Part shown: in pieces, positions 1 through 7,703 of the stretch
How positions within the stretch are numbered: position 1 is the stretch's first letter
How the letters are laid out: every line of letters begins with the position of its first letter
Source: JAEUSG01 sp964590225
GTDB lineage: Bacteria > Fibrobacterota > OXYB2-FULL-49-7 > JAEUSG01
Reading direction: 5' to 3'
DNA length: 19,523 nt
Assembly: GCA_964590225.1 (NCBI GenBank)
Contig: CAZPWS010000057.1
Location: forward strand, 1 to 19,523
Position numbers and translations under genes: made by a program
The notes under the pieces: model-generated
The model's database searches: none
Told to the model about the DNA's origin: nothing
The model's input: only the letters and a program-made list of their open reading frames with translations

Positions 1-276
1 AACGCATTCCCTGACACTTTTTTTGGGATCAAGATTGGGTTCTTGCTCAAGAAAACCGACACTGTAGCCTGGAGAAAGAACAACCTCTCCATCAAACTCC
101 TTGTCGATGCCAGCCAAAATTCTTAAAAGTGAACTTTTTCCTGCGCCATTCAAGCCAAGTACACCAATTTTTGCGCCATAGTAGTATCCTAAATAGATGT
201 CTTTTAAAATCGCTTTTTTATCGTGGTACTTACTTACCTTGACCATTGAGTAAATGACTTTTTGCTCTTCAGCCAT
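1..276 (-). CDS. ettA: ABC-F ATPase, EttA type (partial, N-terminal 92 codons)
   Basis: This is the N-terminal part of an ABC-F family ATPase; the rest lies beyond the left edge. The 92 visible codons contain a Walker A motif GLNGAGKSS at about residues 42-50, followed by LLRILAGIDKEFDGE, which closely matches E. coli EttA, the energy-dependent translational throttle protein that binds the ribosomal E site and gates entry into elongation. The N-terminus (MAEEQKVIYSMVKVSKYH) also follows the EttA pattern. ABC-F proteins are soluble and have no membrane domain. An AAGGA ribosome binding site lies 8 nt before the ATG. The gene is divergent from glnK across 271 bp. Walker B, the linker and the second ATPase domain are out of view, so separation from other ABC-F subfamilies rests on N-terminal similarity only. 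Confidence 0.88.
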   Translation of the reverse strand, partial: MAEEQKVIYSMVKVSKYHDKKAILKDIYLGYYYGAKIGVLGLNGAGKSSLLRILAGIDKEFDGEVVLSPGYSVGFLEQEPNLDPKKSVRECV

Positions 277-547
277 CTCTGTTTTCCTTGTTTTTAATGG
301 GATTACCTTGAAACATGCTATTGAAACAGTGAAAATATAAATGCTATGCACAAGATAGTGGTACATTACTTTTCATCGGTAACCACCTAACGATTATTTA
401 CTACAAATATGTATTTTTATAAGAAATAAACTTAGCCAACATATTTTTTATAACATCATGAATTTAAAATAGTTATGCTTTTTTGTGCCTCCGTGGCATA
501 GCGATTGATTCAGATATCACTAAAAACATTACCAATAAGGAGGACCA
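277..547. other. Intergenic region between ettA and glnK
   Basis: This AT-rich divergent spacer must hold the ettA promoter and the glnK-amtB promoter. Besides the sigma-54-like match at 494-509, it contains an imperfect inverted repeat at 347-365 (arms TGCAC and GTACA, 9 nt apart). That vaguely resembles an NtrC-type site and sits about 130 bp upstream of the promoter match, but its length (19 bp) differs from the usual 17 bp and it is weak. No ORF worth calling is present. Confidence 0.5.
494..509 (+). promoter_or_regulatory. Candidate sigma-54 (-24/-12) promoter for glnK-amtB
   Basis: The 16-mer TGGCATAGCGATTGAT matches the sigma-54 consensus TGGCAC-N5-TTGCA at TGGCA and TTG with the correct phase between GG and the downstream TTG. 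The -12 C is replaced by A, a real weakness. Transcription would start near 520, leaving a roughly 28-nt leader before the glnK ATG. Nitrogen-regulated glnK-amtB operons are classic RpoN/NtrC targets, which makes the match more credible than chance alone. Confidence 0.4.
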
Positions 548-889
548 ATGAAGCTGATTGTGGCATATATTCAACCGGAAAGGTTGAATTCCGTAAAGAA
601 GGCGCTTTACGAAAAGGAGATTTATAAAATATCGGCAACAAACTCACTTGGATGCGGACAACAGAAGGGGTACCACGAAAGCTACCGAGGAGCGGATGTA
701 GAGGTGAATCTGCTAAAGAAAATTCGCATTGAGATAGGCGTTAACGATGAATTTGTGGAGCCGACAATAAACGCAATTATTAGCGGAGCAAGGAGCGGCA
801 GAATAGGTGATGGAAAAATCTTTGTTCTTCCACTTGAAAAGTGCATTCGCATAAGAACAGGCGAAGAAGGCAACGAAGCGATAGGATAA
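548..889 (+). CDS. glnK: PII nitrogen regulatory protein (GlnK/GlnB family)
   Basis: PII proteins are small cytosolic trimers that sense 2-oxoglutarate and ATP/ADP and control ammonium transporters and nitrogen enzymes through the flexible T-loop. The 113 residues match the usual 112: Q39 and K40 start the T-loop, Y46-R47-G48 follow, the B-loop is RSGRIGDGKIF and the C-loop IRIRTGE is intact. The Tyr51 that enteric GlnD uridylylates is Val51 here, and position 49 is Ala rather than the cyanobacterial phospho-Ser. Covalent T-loop modification at either site is therefore excluded and control is probably by ligand binding only. A strong AAGGAGG ribosome binding site lies 5 nt before the ATG. amtB follows after 31 bp, so the natural partner is AmtB. 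I use glnK rather than glnB because of this linkage. Confidence 0.95.
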   Translation: MKLIVAYIQPERLNSVKKALYEKEIYKISATNSLGCGQQKGYHESYRGADVEVNLLKKIRIEIGVNDEFVEPTINAIISGARSGRIGDGKIFVLPLEKCIRIRTGEEGNEAIG

Positions 890-920
890 AATACAAATTT
901 GTAACTATAAGAGGACTATT

Positions 921-2165
921 ATGATTAATGAGATTGGAGTAACCACAGAAATGTTCACAATAAACAATACTTGGATGTTAGTTTCCATCTTTCTTGTATT
1001 TATTATGCATCTTGGATTCGCAGCCGTTGAAACTGGCCTAACAAGATCAAAAAATAGCGTGAATATTCTTTTTAAGAACACGCTTATTCCTGCTATTGGT
1101 TTGCTTACATACGCTTTTGTAGGTTTTAATATTATGTACCCCGGCGAATCGTGGAAAATTGGCAAAATACTTGGGTTTGGAGGGTTTGGGATTGGCACAG
1201 ATCCATCCGGTATTACCTCCTCCTACAATGCAGGATATACATACTGGACCGATTTTTTATTTCAGGGAATGTTTGCGGCAACAGCAGCGACTATTGTTTC
1301 GGGGGCGGTAGCTGAAAGAATAAAACTGTCGGGCTTTTTGCTTTTTGCAGCCATATATGTGTCACTTATATATCCGCTTGTTGGTTCTTGGGGTTGGGGA
1401 GGCGGGTGGCTAAAAGAGCTGAACTTCCATGATTTTGCCGGTTCTACCTTTGTCCATTCGGTTGGAGGCTGGGCAGCGCTTTCTGGAGTAATTGTTGTGG
1501 GGCCACGACTTGGCAAATTTGTTAATGGAACAACTAAGGCAATAATGGGACATAGTATGCCACTTGCGACAATTGGTGTCTTTCTTTTATGGCTTGGCTG
1601 GTTCGGTTTTAATGGGGGTTCCGTACTTTCTGCCGATCCGGGAATGGTTTCGTTTGTTTTTGTCACAACTTGTCTTGGTGCATCTGCCGGAATTATTGGA
1701 GCAATGGTAACTTCATGGATAGTTCAGAAAAAGCCCGACCTCTCAATGGTGCTTAACGGCTGTCTTGCAGGGCTGGTAGGCATAACAGCAGGTGCAGATG
1801 TAATCTCTATACAGGCAGCAATACTAATTGGTGCAATATCAGGAACAATAGTGGTCTTTTCCGTATTTCTATTCGACAAACTGAAACTCGATGACCCTGT
1901 TGGTGCTCTCTCTGTTCATCTTGTGTGTGGTGTGTGGGGTACAGTTGCGGTTGGTCTGTTTTGTAAAGATTACTCTGTGGTAACCCAGCTAATTGGCGTG
2001 CTATCTGTTGGAGCCACATCCTTTGTTTCCTCAATGATAATATTCATGCTTATAAAAAAGAGCATGGGTATCAGGGTTAGCGAAGACGAAGAACTTCGCG
2101 GTCTCGATATCGGAGAACATGGCATGGAAGCCTACGACGGTTTTCAGATATTTCTAACAAAATAG
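921..2165 (+). CDS. amtB: Ammonium transporter (Amt family)
   Basis: This inner-membrane channel of the Amt/Mep/Rh family has 414 residues and about 11 hydrophobic helices. The signature parts of the pore are visible: FQGMFA, carrying the first gate phenylalanine; VSGAVAERI; DFAGSTFVH with the first pore histidine; WLGWFGFNGGS with the second gate phenylalanine; and DDPVGALSVHLVCGVWG with the second histidine of the twin-His pair. The cytoplasmic tail is short and charged (SEDEELRGLDIGEHGMEAYD), including the ExxGLDxxEHG pattern found in Amt proteins whose C-terminus communicates with PII. E. coli AmtB has a cleaved signal peptide; none is obvious here, and the protein begins close to the first helix. 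AAGAGGA lies 6 nt upstream of the ATG. It is cotranscribed with glnK. Confidence 0.96.
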   Translation: MINEIGVTTEMFTINNTWMLVSIFLVFIMHLGFAAVETGLTRSKNSVNILFKNTLIPAIGLLTYAFVGFNIMYPGESWKIGKILGFGGFGIGTDPSGITSSYNAGYTYWTDFLFQGMFAATAATIVSGAVAERIKLSGFLLFAAIYVSLIYPLVGSWGWGGGWLKELNFHDFAGSTFVHSVGGWAALSGVIVVGPRLGKFVNGTTKAIMGHSMPLATIGVFLLWLGWFGFNGGSVLSADPGMVSFVFVTTCLGASAGIIGAMVTSWIVQKKPDLSMVLNGCLAGLVGITAGADVISIQAAILIGAISGTIVVFSVFLFDKLKLDDPVGALSVHLVCGVWGTVAVGLFCKDYSVVTQLIGVLSVGATSFVSSMIIFMLIKKSMGIRVSEDEELRGLDIGEHGMEAYDGFQIFLTK

Positions 2166-2192
2166 TATTATCTTTAAGGACGACTTTTCTAA

Positions 2193-2226
2193 AAGCTTTG
2201 CATTAGATTTTTTTAATGCAAAGTTT
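2193..2226. other. Intergenic hairpin with T-rich loop, between amtB and xylA-like gene
   Basis: The arms CTTTGCATTA (2196-2205) and TAATGCAAAG (2214-2223) form a perfect 10-bp stem, extendable to 13 pairs with one G-T pair, around an 8-nt loop GATTTTTT. The T-run is in the loop rather than after the stem, so this is not a standard Rho-independent terminator. It could limit readthrough from amtB or be an operator for the downstream sugar operon; the sequence does not decide which. Confidence 0.4.
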
Positions 2227-2261
2227 GAAATTAAGCTTTAAAGAAAAGAGGATACTTATAA

Positions 2262-3368
2262 ATGAGTTACAGGTTACCAGATTTGTTATACCAGAAAAGG
2301 GCGCTAAAAACTTCGGTAATGCTTGCTAATCTAAAAAAGGATTTCCGGATCAGAACTTCAATTGGGATTTGGTGTTTTGCGCCCGGCGGAGGACGATTCC
2401 ATGAACGCTATGTACCGGAACTCTCCATAAATGAGCGGCTTGACATCGCAGCCGAGCTAAAAGAAATGGGCGTGGATGGTCTTGAAGCTCACTATCCCGA
2501 CGAGATAAACGAGGACAACATCCATCTTTACAAAAAACTTGTAAAAGATACGGGGCTAAAGATCGTTGGAGTACCTTTTTCTCATTTTTATGACAAATCA
2601 TTTGAATTTGGCAGTTTATCAAACCCCAATGTCGCTATACGCAAAAAAGCCATCGATATCGCAAAAGGCGGACTTAGAGTTGTTAAGGAAATAGGTGCTT
2701 CGTGCGCCGTTTCTTGGCCCGGCATGGATGGATACCGCTATCACCACGGAAAACCATTTATGGCTATGTGGGAACTCTTTGAGTCCTCTTTAGCAGAAGC
2801 TATGGATGCTGTCCCCGGAGTAATGGTAGCAATTGAACCGAAACCTTACGAACCAGCCTCAAACAACATCTACCGGACAACGGCAGAGGGTATTCTTGCT
2901 GCAATGCGAATAGAAAAAAAGTTACGCAACACCGAAAACCGAGCCATTCTCAATAAGGGCGCCGTTCTTGTCGGGCTAAATCCTGAAATTGGCCATGTCA
3001 AAATGGGTTTTGAACTGCTGCCAGCGGCATATTCGCTTGTTGGCATGGAGGGGCGGCTCGTTCACACCCACTGGAATTCACAGCCGGATGGAAACTTCGA
3101 TCAGGACAACAACATTGGAGTGGTAAATCCGCATGAATCCGAATCACTGCTCTATGCGCTCTGGTCAATGGGCTACAAGGGTTATATTGGAATAGACATA
3201 AATCCGGAAAATATGCCAATAAAAACTGCTGTAAAAATAAATCTTATGGCTCTCAATAAAATGAAGGAAAGGATTGCAGAGCTGCCTCATGATGAAATAA
3301 TCGAGTGCCATTTACAGCCAGAGAAAAATAGAGGACGGCTTGAAGAAATTCTAATTAAATCACTCTAA
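2262..3368 (+). CDS. Xylose isomerase-family sugar isomerase (XylA-like TIM barrel)
   Basis: The 368-residue protein aligns by eye along its length with class I D-xylose isomerases, which interconvert aldose and ketose with two divalent metals. The catalytic His-x-x-Asp pair is kept (EAHYPD), as are the substrate-pocket Trp (SWPGMDGY), the metal-ligand Glu and Lys in IEPKP, Glu and His in GLNPEIGH, the two aspartates of FDQD, and the late Asp in IGIDIN. One usual metal ligand, the Asp in the family's FHIDLN segment, appears as His in VHTHWNSQ. Substrate could thus be D-xylose or a related sugar. A xylulokinase-family kinase follows after 9 bp, supporting a pentose pathway. AGAGGA lies 9 nt upstream of the ATG. 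I leave the symbol empty because of the ligand change; xylA is the nearest name. Confidence 0.82.
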   Translation: MSYRLPDLLYQKRALKTSVMLANLKKDFRIRTSIGIWCFAPGGGRFHERYVPELSINERLDIAAELKEMGVDGLEAHYPDEINEDNIHLYKKLVKDTGLKIVGVPFSHFYDKSFEFGSLSNPNVAIRKKAIDIAKGGLRVVKEIGASCAVSWPGMDGYRYHHGKPFMAMWELFESSLAEAMDAVPGVMVAIEPKPYEPASNNIYRTTAEGILAAMRIEKKLRNTENRAILNKGAVLVGLNPEIGHVKMGFELLPAAYSLVGMEGRLVHTHWNSQPDGNFDQDNNIGVVNPHESESLLYALWSMGYKGYIGIDINPENMPIKTAVKINLMALNKMKERIAELPHDEIIECHLQPEKNRGRLEEILIKSL

Positions 3369-3377
3369 ATTTCACAA

Positions 3378-4931
3378 ATGGAAAAACAGTTTTACCTTGG
3401 TATTGATGTTTCAACGCAAGGCGCCAAGGCAGTGGTCATTGACACTGTCACGCACTACATTCCAATTACCGAAGGGGTCAACTTTGACAAGGAGCTACCA
3501 CAATACGGAACTGTAAACGGGGTAATTCCCCACTTGGGCGATGGGGTGTCGGAGTCAAATCCAGAAATGTGGCTCGATGGACTCAAGCTTCTTTTTAATA
3601 AGGTTAAGCAAAGCGGTTTCGATTTAAGCAGAATCGCTGCTATTGCAGTTTCTGGGCAGCAGCATGGGCTAGTCACAATTGACACTAACGGCAATTTAAC
3701 AAGAGCAAGAAGTAAACTCTGGAACGATGTAAGTACGGAAACAGAATGCGCGGAAATAATTGAGCGGGCAGGGGGAATTGAGGTTGTAAATAACGAAATC
3801 TGCAATTCAATAAAACCTGGATATACCGCCGGAAAAATACTTCATTTCAAAAAAGAAAACTATTCCGCATATGCACAAACAGCAACTGTTTTTCTTGTAC
3901 ACAACTACATAAACTGGTTTCTGACAGGAGGTAGAACAGGTGGTGTCAGGATTATGGAGCCTGGCGATGTTTCTGGAATGGCACTTTGGAACCCTTCCAC
4001 AAAAGGATGGTCAAAGCCTATTCTTAACGCAATAGATCCGACGCTTGAAAGTAAGCTTCCCCCTGTAGTACCGACAGAAACGGTAATCGGTTTTGTAGGC
4101 AAATCACTTTGTGCAGAATATGGTTTTTCAGAAAAATGTAAAATATTTGCGGGATCCGGCGACAATATGTATTCCGCCGTCGGAACAGGAAATGTCGTAC
4201 CGGGCATGGTATCAATTAGCCTTGGCACAAGTGGCACTGCCTGTACAATACTCAATGCTCCTTATACCGATCCCAAAGGTGAAATAGCCTCTTATTTTGA
4301 CGCATTTGGCAATTATATGGCACTTCTGTGCGTATCTAATCTTGCCAACGGCTATAACCATATTCGCTCAAAATACAACTTGTCACACGATGCTTTTGAG
4401 GAGATCCTTACCCTTACAGCACCCGGTAATGGTGGACGAATTCTCCTCCCGTGGTTTGTTGGCGAAAGAACGCCCGACCTACCCCATGCTGTCCCATGTT
4501 ATTTCGGTTTTTATCTCGACGACTTCACTCCTGAAATCTTAGCAAGAGCCGTTCTTGAGGGCCACATACTTAATCTCTATGAGGGATTCGCATCTATACC
4601 AGCCAAGCCAAAGGAGCTTAGACTAACCGGCGGTATTGCCAAGTCTAAGGCATGGCGTCAAACAATAGCGGATATCTTCGGACTTCCAGTAAGGCTTGCT
4701 GAAGGCGAAGGGGCTGCCCTTGGCGCTGCTATTCACGCAGCTTTTGCAGATTCCGAAGAGGTCTCCAGATCACACACCAGAGTAGCGGAGTTTGTAAATC
4801 AATTTGTACACATAGATGAAAACAGCACTACATATCCCAATAAAACCAACGAAGCAATTTATTCTCAATGTAAAGAGTGTTTTCGTTCGCTTTCAGCAGG
4901 CGTTCGGAGTGTGCAAAAGATACGGCTTTAA
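3378..4931 (+). CDS. xylB: Xylulokinase (FGGY carbohydrate kinase, eukaryote-like subclass)
   Basis: FGGY kinases phosphorylate a sugar with ATP using two actin-like domains. The N-terminal ATP-loop GIDVSTQGAKAVVID, the xylulokinase motif SGQQHG near residue 95, the catalytic Asp262 in GSGDN, the phosphate loop SLGTSGT and the C-terminal adenine-site segment LTGGIAKSKAWRQ are all present over 517 residues. The segment from about residue 30 to 100 (NFDKELPQYGT, then WLDGL, KQSGFDLSRI and GQQHG) resembles human XYLB more than E. coli XylB, whose motif is GQMHG. It probably turns D-xylulose into D-xylulose 5-phosphate. It starts 9 bp after the isomerase stop with no clear Shine-Dalgarno sequence, suggesting translational coupling. 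Its 3' end faces the thioredoxin gene with a 12-bp gap. Confidence 0.88.
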   Translation: MEKQFYLGIDVSTQGAKAVVIDTVTHYIPITEGVNFDKELPQYGTVNGVIPHLGDGVSESNPEMWLDGLKLLFNKVKQSGFDLSRIAAIAVSGQQHGLVTIDTNGNLTRARSKLWNDVSTETECAEIIERAGGIEVVNNEICNSIKPGYTAGKILHFKKENYSAYAQTATVFLVHNYINWFLTGGRTGGVRIMEPGDVSGMALWNPSTKGWSKPILNAIDPTLESKLPPVVPTETVIGFVGKSLCAEYGFSEKCKIFAGSGDNMYSAVGTGNVVPGMVSISLGTSGTACTILNAPYTDPKGEIASYFDAFGNYMALLCVSNLANGYNHIRSKYNLSHDAFEEILTLTAPGNGGRILLPWFVGERTPDLPHAVPCYFGFYLDDFTPEILARAVLEGHILNLYEGFASIPAKPKELRLTGGIAKSKAWRQTIADIFGLPVRLAEGEGAALGAAIHAAFADSEEVSRSHTRVAEFVNQFVHIDENSTTYPNKTNEAIYSQCKECFRSLSAGVRSVQKIRL

Positions 4932-4943
4932 TCTGCCACACCC

Positions 4944-5426
4944 CTATTTACATTTCCCCGCTTTTTTCTGCCACTCTTCAAAAGGCATTCCTTTAGCATA
5001 ACATTCATCACTGATATAATTAAGCAGCTGAATAAAAACTTCCGGCGGAACATAACCTGGTATAAGGGTTATAAGCTTTCCTTTGTTGTCCATAAATGCA
5101 AGTGCGGGAAAACCCTGAATACCGAGCGCCTGGATAAATTCCATTGCGGAGTATTGCTTGCCCTCATATGAGATAGTCTCTTTGGATTGCTCTGGATTTA
5201 TGCGCATAGAAACAAAATTTTTAACAAGTTTTTCCTTAACTTTGGCATCATTGAATGTCTTTTCGTCCATAACCTTGCACCAATGGCACCAGTCCGTGTA
5301 AAAATCAATTATTGCCGGCTTCTTTTTTGAGAGAACATCTTTGTAGCCGTTAGTGAAATTCTTCCATTGAATTTCGTTTGGGAAAATCGAAATAAAAGCA
5401 AAAATGATAAATGCCGCAATTTTCAT
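4944..5426 (-). CDS. Exported thioredoxin-fold protein (Thioredoxin_7/DsbD-C-like)
   Basis: The 160-residue protein has a short hydrophobic N-terminus (residues 3-15) that looks like a signal peptide or membrane anchor, then a thioredoxin domain with the redox motif WCHWC (Cys47, Cys50) and a cis-proline in QGFPALAF (Pro107). WCxWC with a following K and a KTF segment is typical of the thioredoxin_7/DsbD C-terminal group, which reduces or isomerises disulfides in the envelope. The catalytic set is complete, so it is likely active; direction of electron flow cannot be told. GAGGA lies about 6 nt upstream of the ATG. It is the last gene of the leftward run, 39 bp after the HEAT-STAS gene. Confidence 0.85.
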   Translation of the reverse strand: MKIAAFIIFAFISIFPNEIQWKNFTNGYKDVLSKKKPAIIDFYTDWCHWCKVMDEKTFNDAKVKEKLVKNFVSMRINPEQSKETISYEGKQYSAMEFIQALGIQGFPALAFMDNKGKLITLIPGYVPPEVFIQLLNYISDECYAKGMPFEEWQKKAGKCK

Positions 5427-5465
5427 AAAATCCTCACAGTTAAATGTTTCGCAACTTGAAAAATA

Positions 5466-6707
5466 CTAAAAAAGATGTTCAATTTCTTCGCCACGGGAAA
5501 AAATTAGCACAGAACTGTCAAGATTTGCAAGACTGAAAGCATCCCGAATTTCAGCCGACAGGCCAAACACCATAAAACGGCCGCCCTGTTTCTCTTTAAT
5601 CTTTCCGTTTAAGTTACGAATAAAACGCATCACCGATGCGTCAACATCATCAACCATTGTAAAATCGAATGCAAGCCTGACTGGAGTAATTGCAATGGCT
5701 TCCTGAACAGTTAATTTTAACGGAATCATCGAGTATATATTAAGACAACCGCTTACCTTTACCACTTCAAAGCGACCTTTTGTCTCACGATTAATATTTA
5801 CTGAACTTCTTTCAATAATCTGCTGTTTTAAGGTCAGATCTTCTTTTGATAATTTCTGACCGATGGCGATTTTAGATTTGGCAATTTTATCCTTTGCAAG
5901 AAGAATATTGGTCTGAATAAGTGGACTTTTACGCATTTTCACTGTTTCGAGTAACGAAAGCATCTGAGGAATCTTGTCTGCCATCTTTTTGCCAATTTCA
6001 CCAGCAGCCCACACAGCACTCACACACATAAGGTCATCATCGCTTGCAAGCATGGTGGTAAGCTCTTTTTCTGCATCACGATAGTTAGAAAGATATAGCG
6101 CCTTTACAACATTGCCACGAACCCTGTTATTAGTATCATTTTTTAGCCGTAATAAAAAACCTGTTAATTTACCTGCCCCTTTAGCATCTTCTATGGCCTC
6201 AACCGCATTGGCTCTTACTCTCGAATCTTTGTCAGATAAAAAACGGGCTATTATACCTGGCTCCCTTTTATCGGCGATTTTTCCAAGTGTTTTTACAGCA
6301 CACGCCCTAACAAGCCTATTAGTGTCATGGAGAGCATCCGATAATACTTTCACGGAAGTTTTTTCGTCATGGAATGGCTTTAGCAAATAAATAAGGTCTA
6401 TCTTTTTTCTTGGATCAGAAACCTTAAATTCGTCGGAGATATGAGTCATAACATCCGGTTCTATTTGCAAAAGCAGCCTTGCGAGTGCATCCTTTGATTT
6501 ATCCTCCAAAGGAGTACCGGAAGTAAATATTGACTTAATACGATCAGCAACAATTTCCGCAGCCTCCTTCGCATGCGGAGAATGTTTCTTTATAATTTCC
6601 ATCAAACAAGGAAGGTGCATTGTCAGATTTTTTGCTGTTATCTGCATTAACCCGCTATGAACTTCCCGTGCGTCGGGACTAAGTAGTAGCGATCTTAAAT
6701 CTTCCAT
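5466..6707 (-). CDS. HEAT-repeat protein with C-terminal STAS domain
   Basis: With this start the protein has 413 residues. Residues about 90-285 form helical HEAT-type repeats (for example RLVRACAVKTLGKIAD and SRVRANAVEAIEDA). Residues about 315-413 form a STAS domain like anti-sigma-factor antagonists (VRLAFDFTMVDDVDASVMRFI, then GGRFMVFGLSAEIRDAF). HEAT repeats are protein-binding scaffolds; STAS domains act as partner-switching modules. In SpoIIAA/RsbV the Ser right after the conserved Asp is phosphorylated; here the triplet is D356-A357-S358, so that Ser is Ala. The start at 6707 is chosen over an in-frame ATG at 6764 because AAAGGA lies 7 nt upstream and it leaves 16 bp after pdxA rather than a 41-bp overlap. 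Role unknown; signalling or regulation is inferred. Confidence 0.8.
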   Translation of the reverse strand: MEDLRSLLLSPDAREVHSGLMQITAKNLTMHLPCLMEIIKKHSPHAKEAAEIVADRIKSIFTSGTPLEDKSKDALARLLLQIEPDVMTHISDEFKVSDPRKKIDLIYLLKPFHDEKTSVKVLSDALHDTNRLVRACAVKTLGKIADKREPGIIARFLSDKDSRVRANAVEAIEDAKGAGKLTGFLLRLKNDTNNRVRGNVVKALYLSNYRDAEKELTTMLASDDDLMCVSAVWAAGEIGKKMADKIPQMLSLLETVKMRKSPLIQTNILLAKDKIAKSKIAIGQKLSKEDLTLKQQIIERSSVNINRETKGRFEVVKVSGCLNIYSMIPLKLTVQEAIAITPVRLAFDFTMVDDVDASVMRFIRNLNGKIKEKQGGRFMVFGLSAEIRDAFSLANLDSSVLIFSRGEEIEHLF

Positions 6708-6723
6708 ATTTAATTCCTTTATA

Positions 6724-7698
6724 TTATTGCGAAAGCCTGACCGCAAGATTAATTGCATCGACAAGGCTTCCTATGTCAGCAATGTTTTGTCCCGCAATGT
6801 CAAAAGCAGTACCGTGATCAACCGAAGTTCTCACAAATGGCAAACCAAGAGTTACATTTACGCCACCAGTTTTACCAACTCTTTTATTAAGCTTAAACAG
6901 GGCTGTTTTAAATGCAACATGGCCATGGTCGTGCAACATAGAAACTACACCATTGAATCTTTCAGAAAAAAGAGCGGGGAAAACAACATCGGGCGGAAGG
7001 GGACCTGCAACCTTAACTCCCTTTTTTTGTAGCATCTTGATTGCTGGAATAATTTCTGTTGCTTCTTCAAATCCAAGAATCTCCGACTCGCCTGCATGTG
7101 GATTTAGTCCGGATATAGCAATTTTTGCGCTGCGTCCAACAATCTTTTTAAGGAAAGAATCGAGCAGAATAGTAGTTTTGACAATCCTGTCCCGCTTTAT
7201 TTGCAGCAGAGCATTACGGACTGATGCGTGAAGAGTAACAAACGAGATACACTTGTTATCTGCAAAAAGGGCGAGCACATGAAAGGGGTTTCCAGCCGCT
7301 TCGGCAATATATCCGGTATGGCCAGTAAATTTTTTTAATCCCGACTTTACAACCGCCTCTTTTGAAATGGGTGCTGTGACTATTGCTTTTACGATGCCCT
7401 TGCGAATATCTTTCACCGCACAATCTATTGCACGAATTGATTCTTCGCCAGCGTTAGCGCTTACCTTTCCAAAGCCGATTGACTTTATAACCCTTCCCGT
7501 ATCGACAATCTCGATATTCTTGAGCGACAATCCAAGGATAGTCGCAGTATCACTGATTGTCTCGTGCGAACCGTAAATTAGGGGAGTACAAATTTTTCGT
7601 ACTGATAGAAGCGCTGCGGTCTTGATGGCTATTTCGGGGCCAATACCGTTTGGATCGCCAGCCGTTATTGCAATTGTGATTCTTTTATTTTTGTTCAT
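6724..7698 (-). CDS. pdxA: 4-hydroxythreonine-4-phosphate dehydrogenase
   Basis: PdxA oxidises 4-phosphohydroxy-L-threonine with NAD in the deoxyxylulose-5-phosphate-dependent route to pyridoxal phosphate. The 324 residues carry the N-terminal signature AITAGDPNGIGPEIA, the TGHTGY motif (His127), a His in FVTLHASVR, GLNPHAGE, LHDHGHVAFK (His256, His258, His260) and VDHGTAFDIAG, covering the known metal and substrate positions of the family. The length matches E. coli PdxA (329). It begins 5 bp after the stop of the large barrel-protein gene and has no clear Shine-Dalgarno sequence, so translation is probably coupled. No pdxJ or other vitamin B6 gene is in the window. PdxA2-type paralogs act on other hydroxy acid phosphates, a minor alternative. 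Confidence 0.94.
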   Translation of the reverse strand: MNKNKRITIAITAGDPNGIGPEIAIKTAALLSVRKICTPLIYGSHETISDTATILGLSLKNIEIVDTGRVIKSIGFGKVSANAGEESIRAIDCAVKDIRKGIVKAIVTAPISKEAVVKSGLKKFTGHTGYIAEAAGNPFHVLALFADNKCISFVTLHASVRNALLQIKRDRIVKTTILLDSFLKKIVGRSAKIAISGLNPHAGESEILGFEEATEIIPAIKMLQKKGVKVAGPLPPDVVFPALFSERFNGVVSMLHDHGHVAFKTALFKLNKRVGKTGGVNVTLGLPFVRTSVDHGTAFDIAGQNIADIGSLVDAINLAVRLSQ

Positions 7699-7703
7699 AA
7701 GTT

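Noticed and set aside
347..365. NtrC-like inverted repeat upstream of glnK
   Set aside because: Arms match at only 4 of 5 positions and the total length is 19 rather than 17 bp, so I mention it only as part of the spacer.
1262..1666. 134-codon open frame on the minus strand inside amtB
   Set aside because: It is antisense to a well-conserved transporter gene, has no recognisable domain, and its proline/serine-rich composition is what reversed membrane-protein codons give.
3905..4255. Antisense 116-codon frame in the xylulokinase gene
   Set aside because: It mirrors the conserved FGGY catalytic region on the plus strand and carries no motif of its own.
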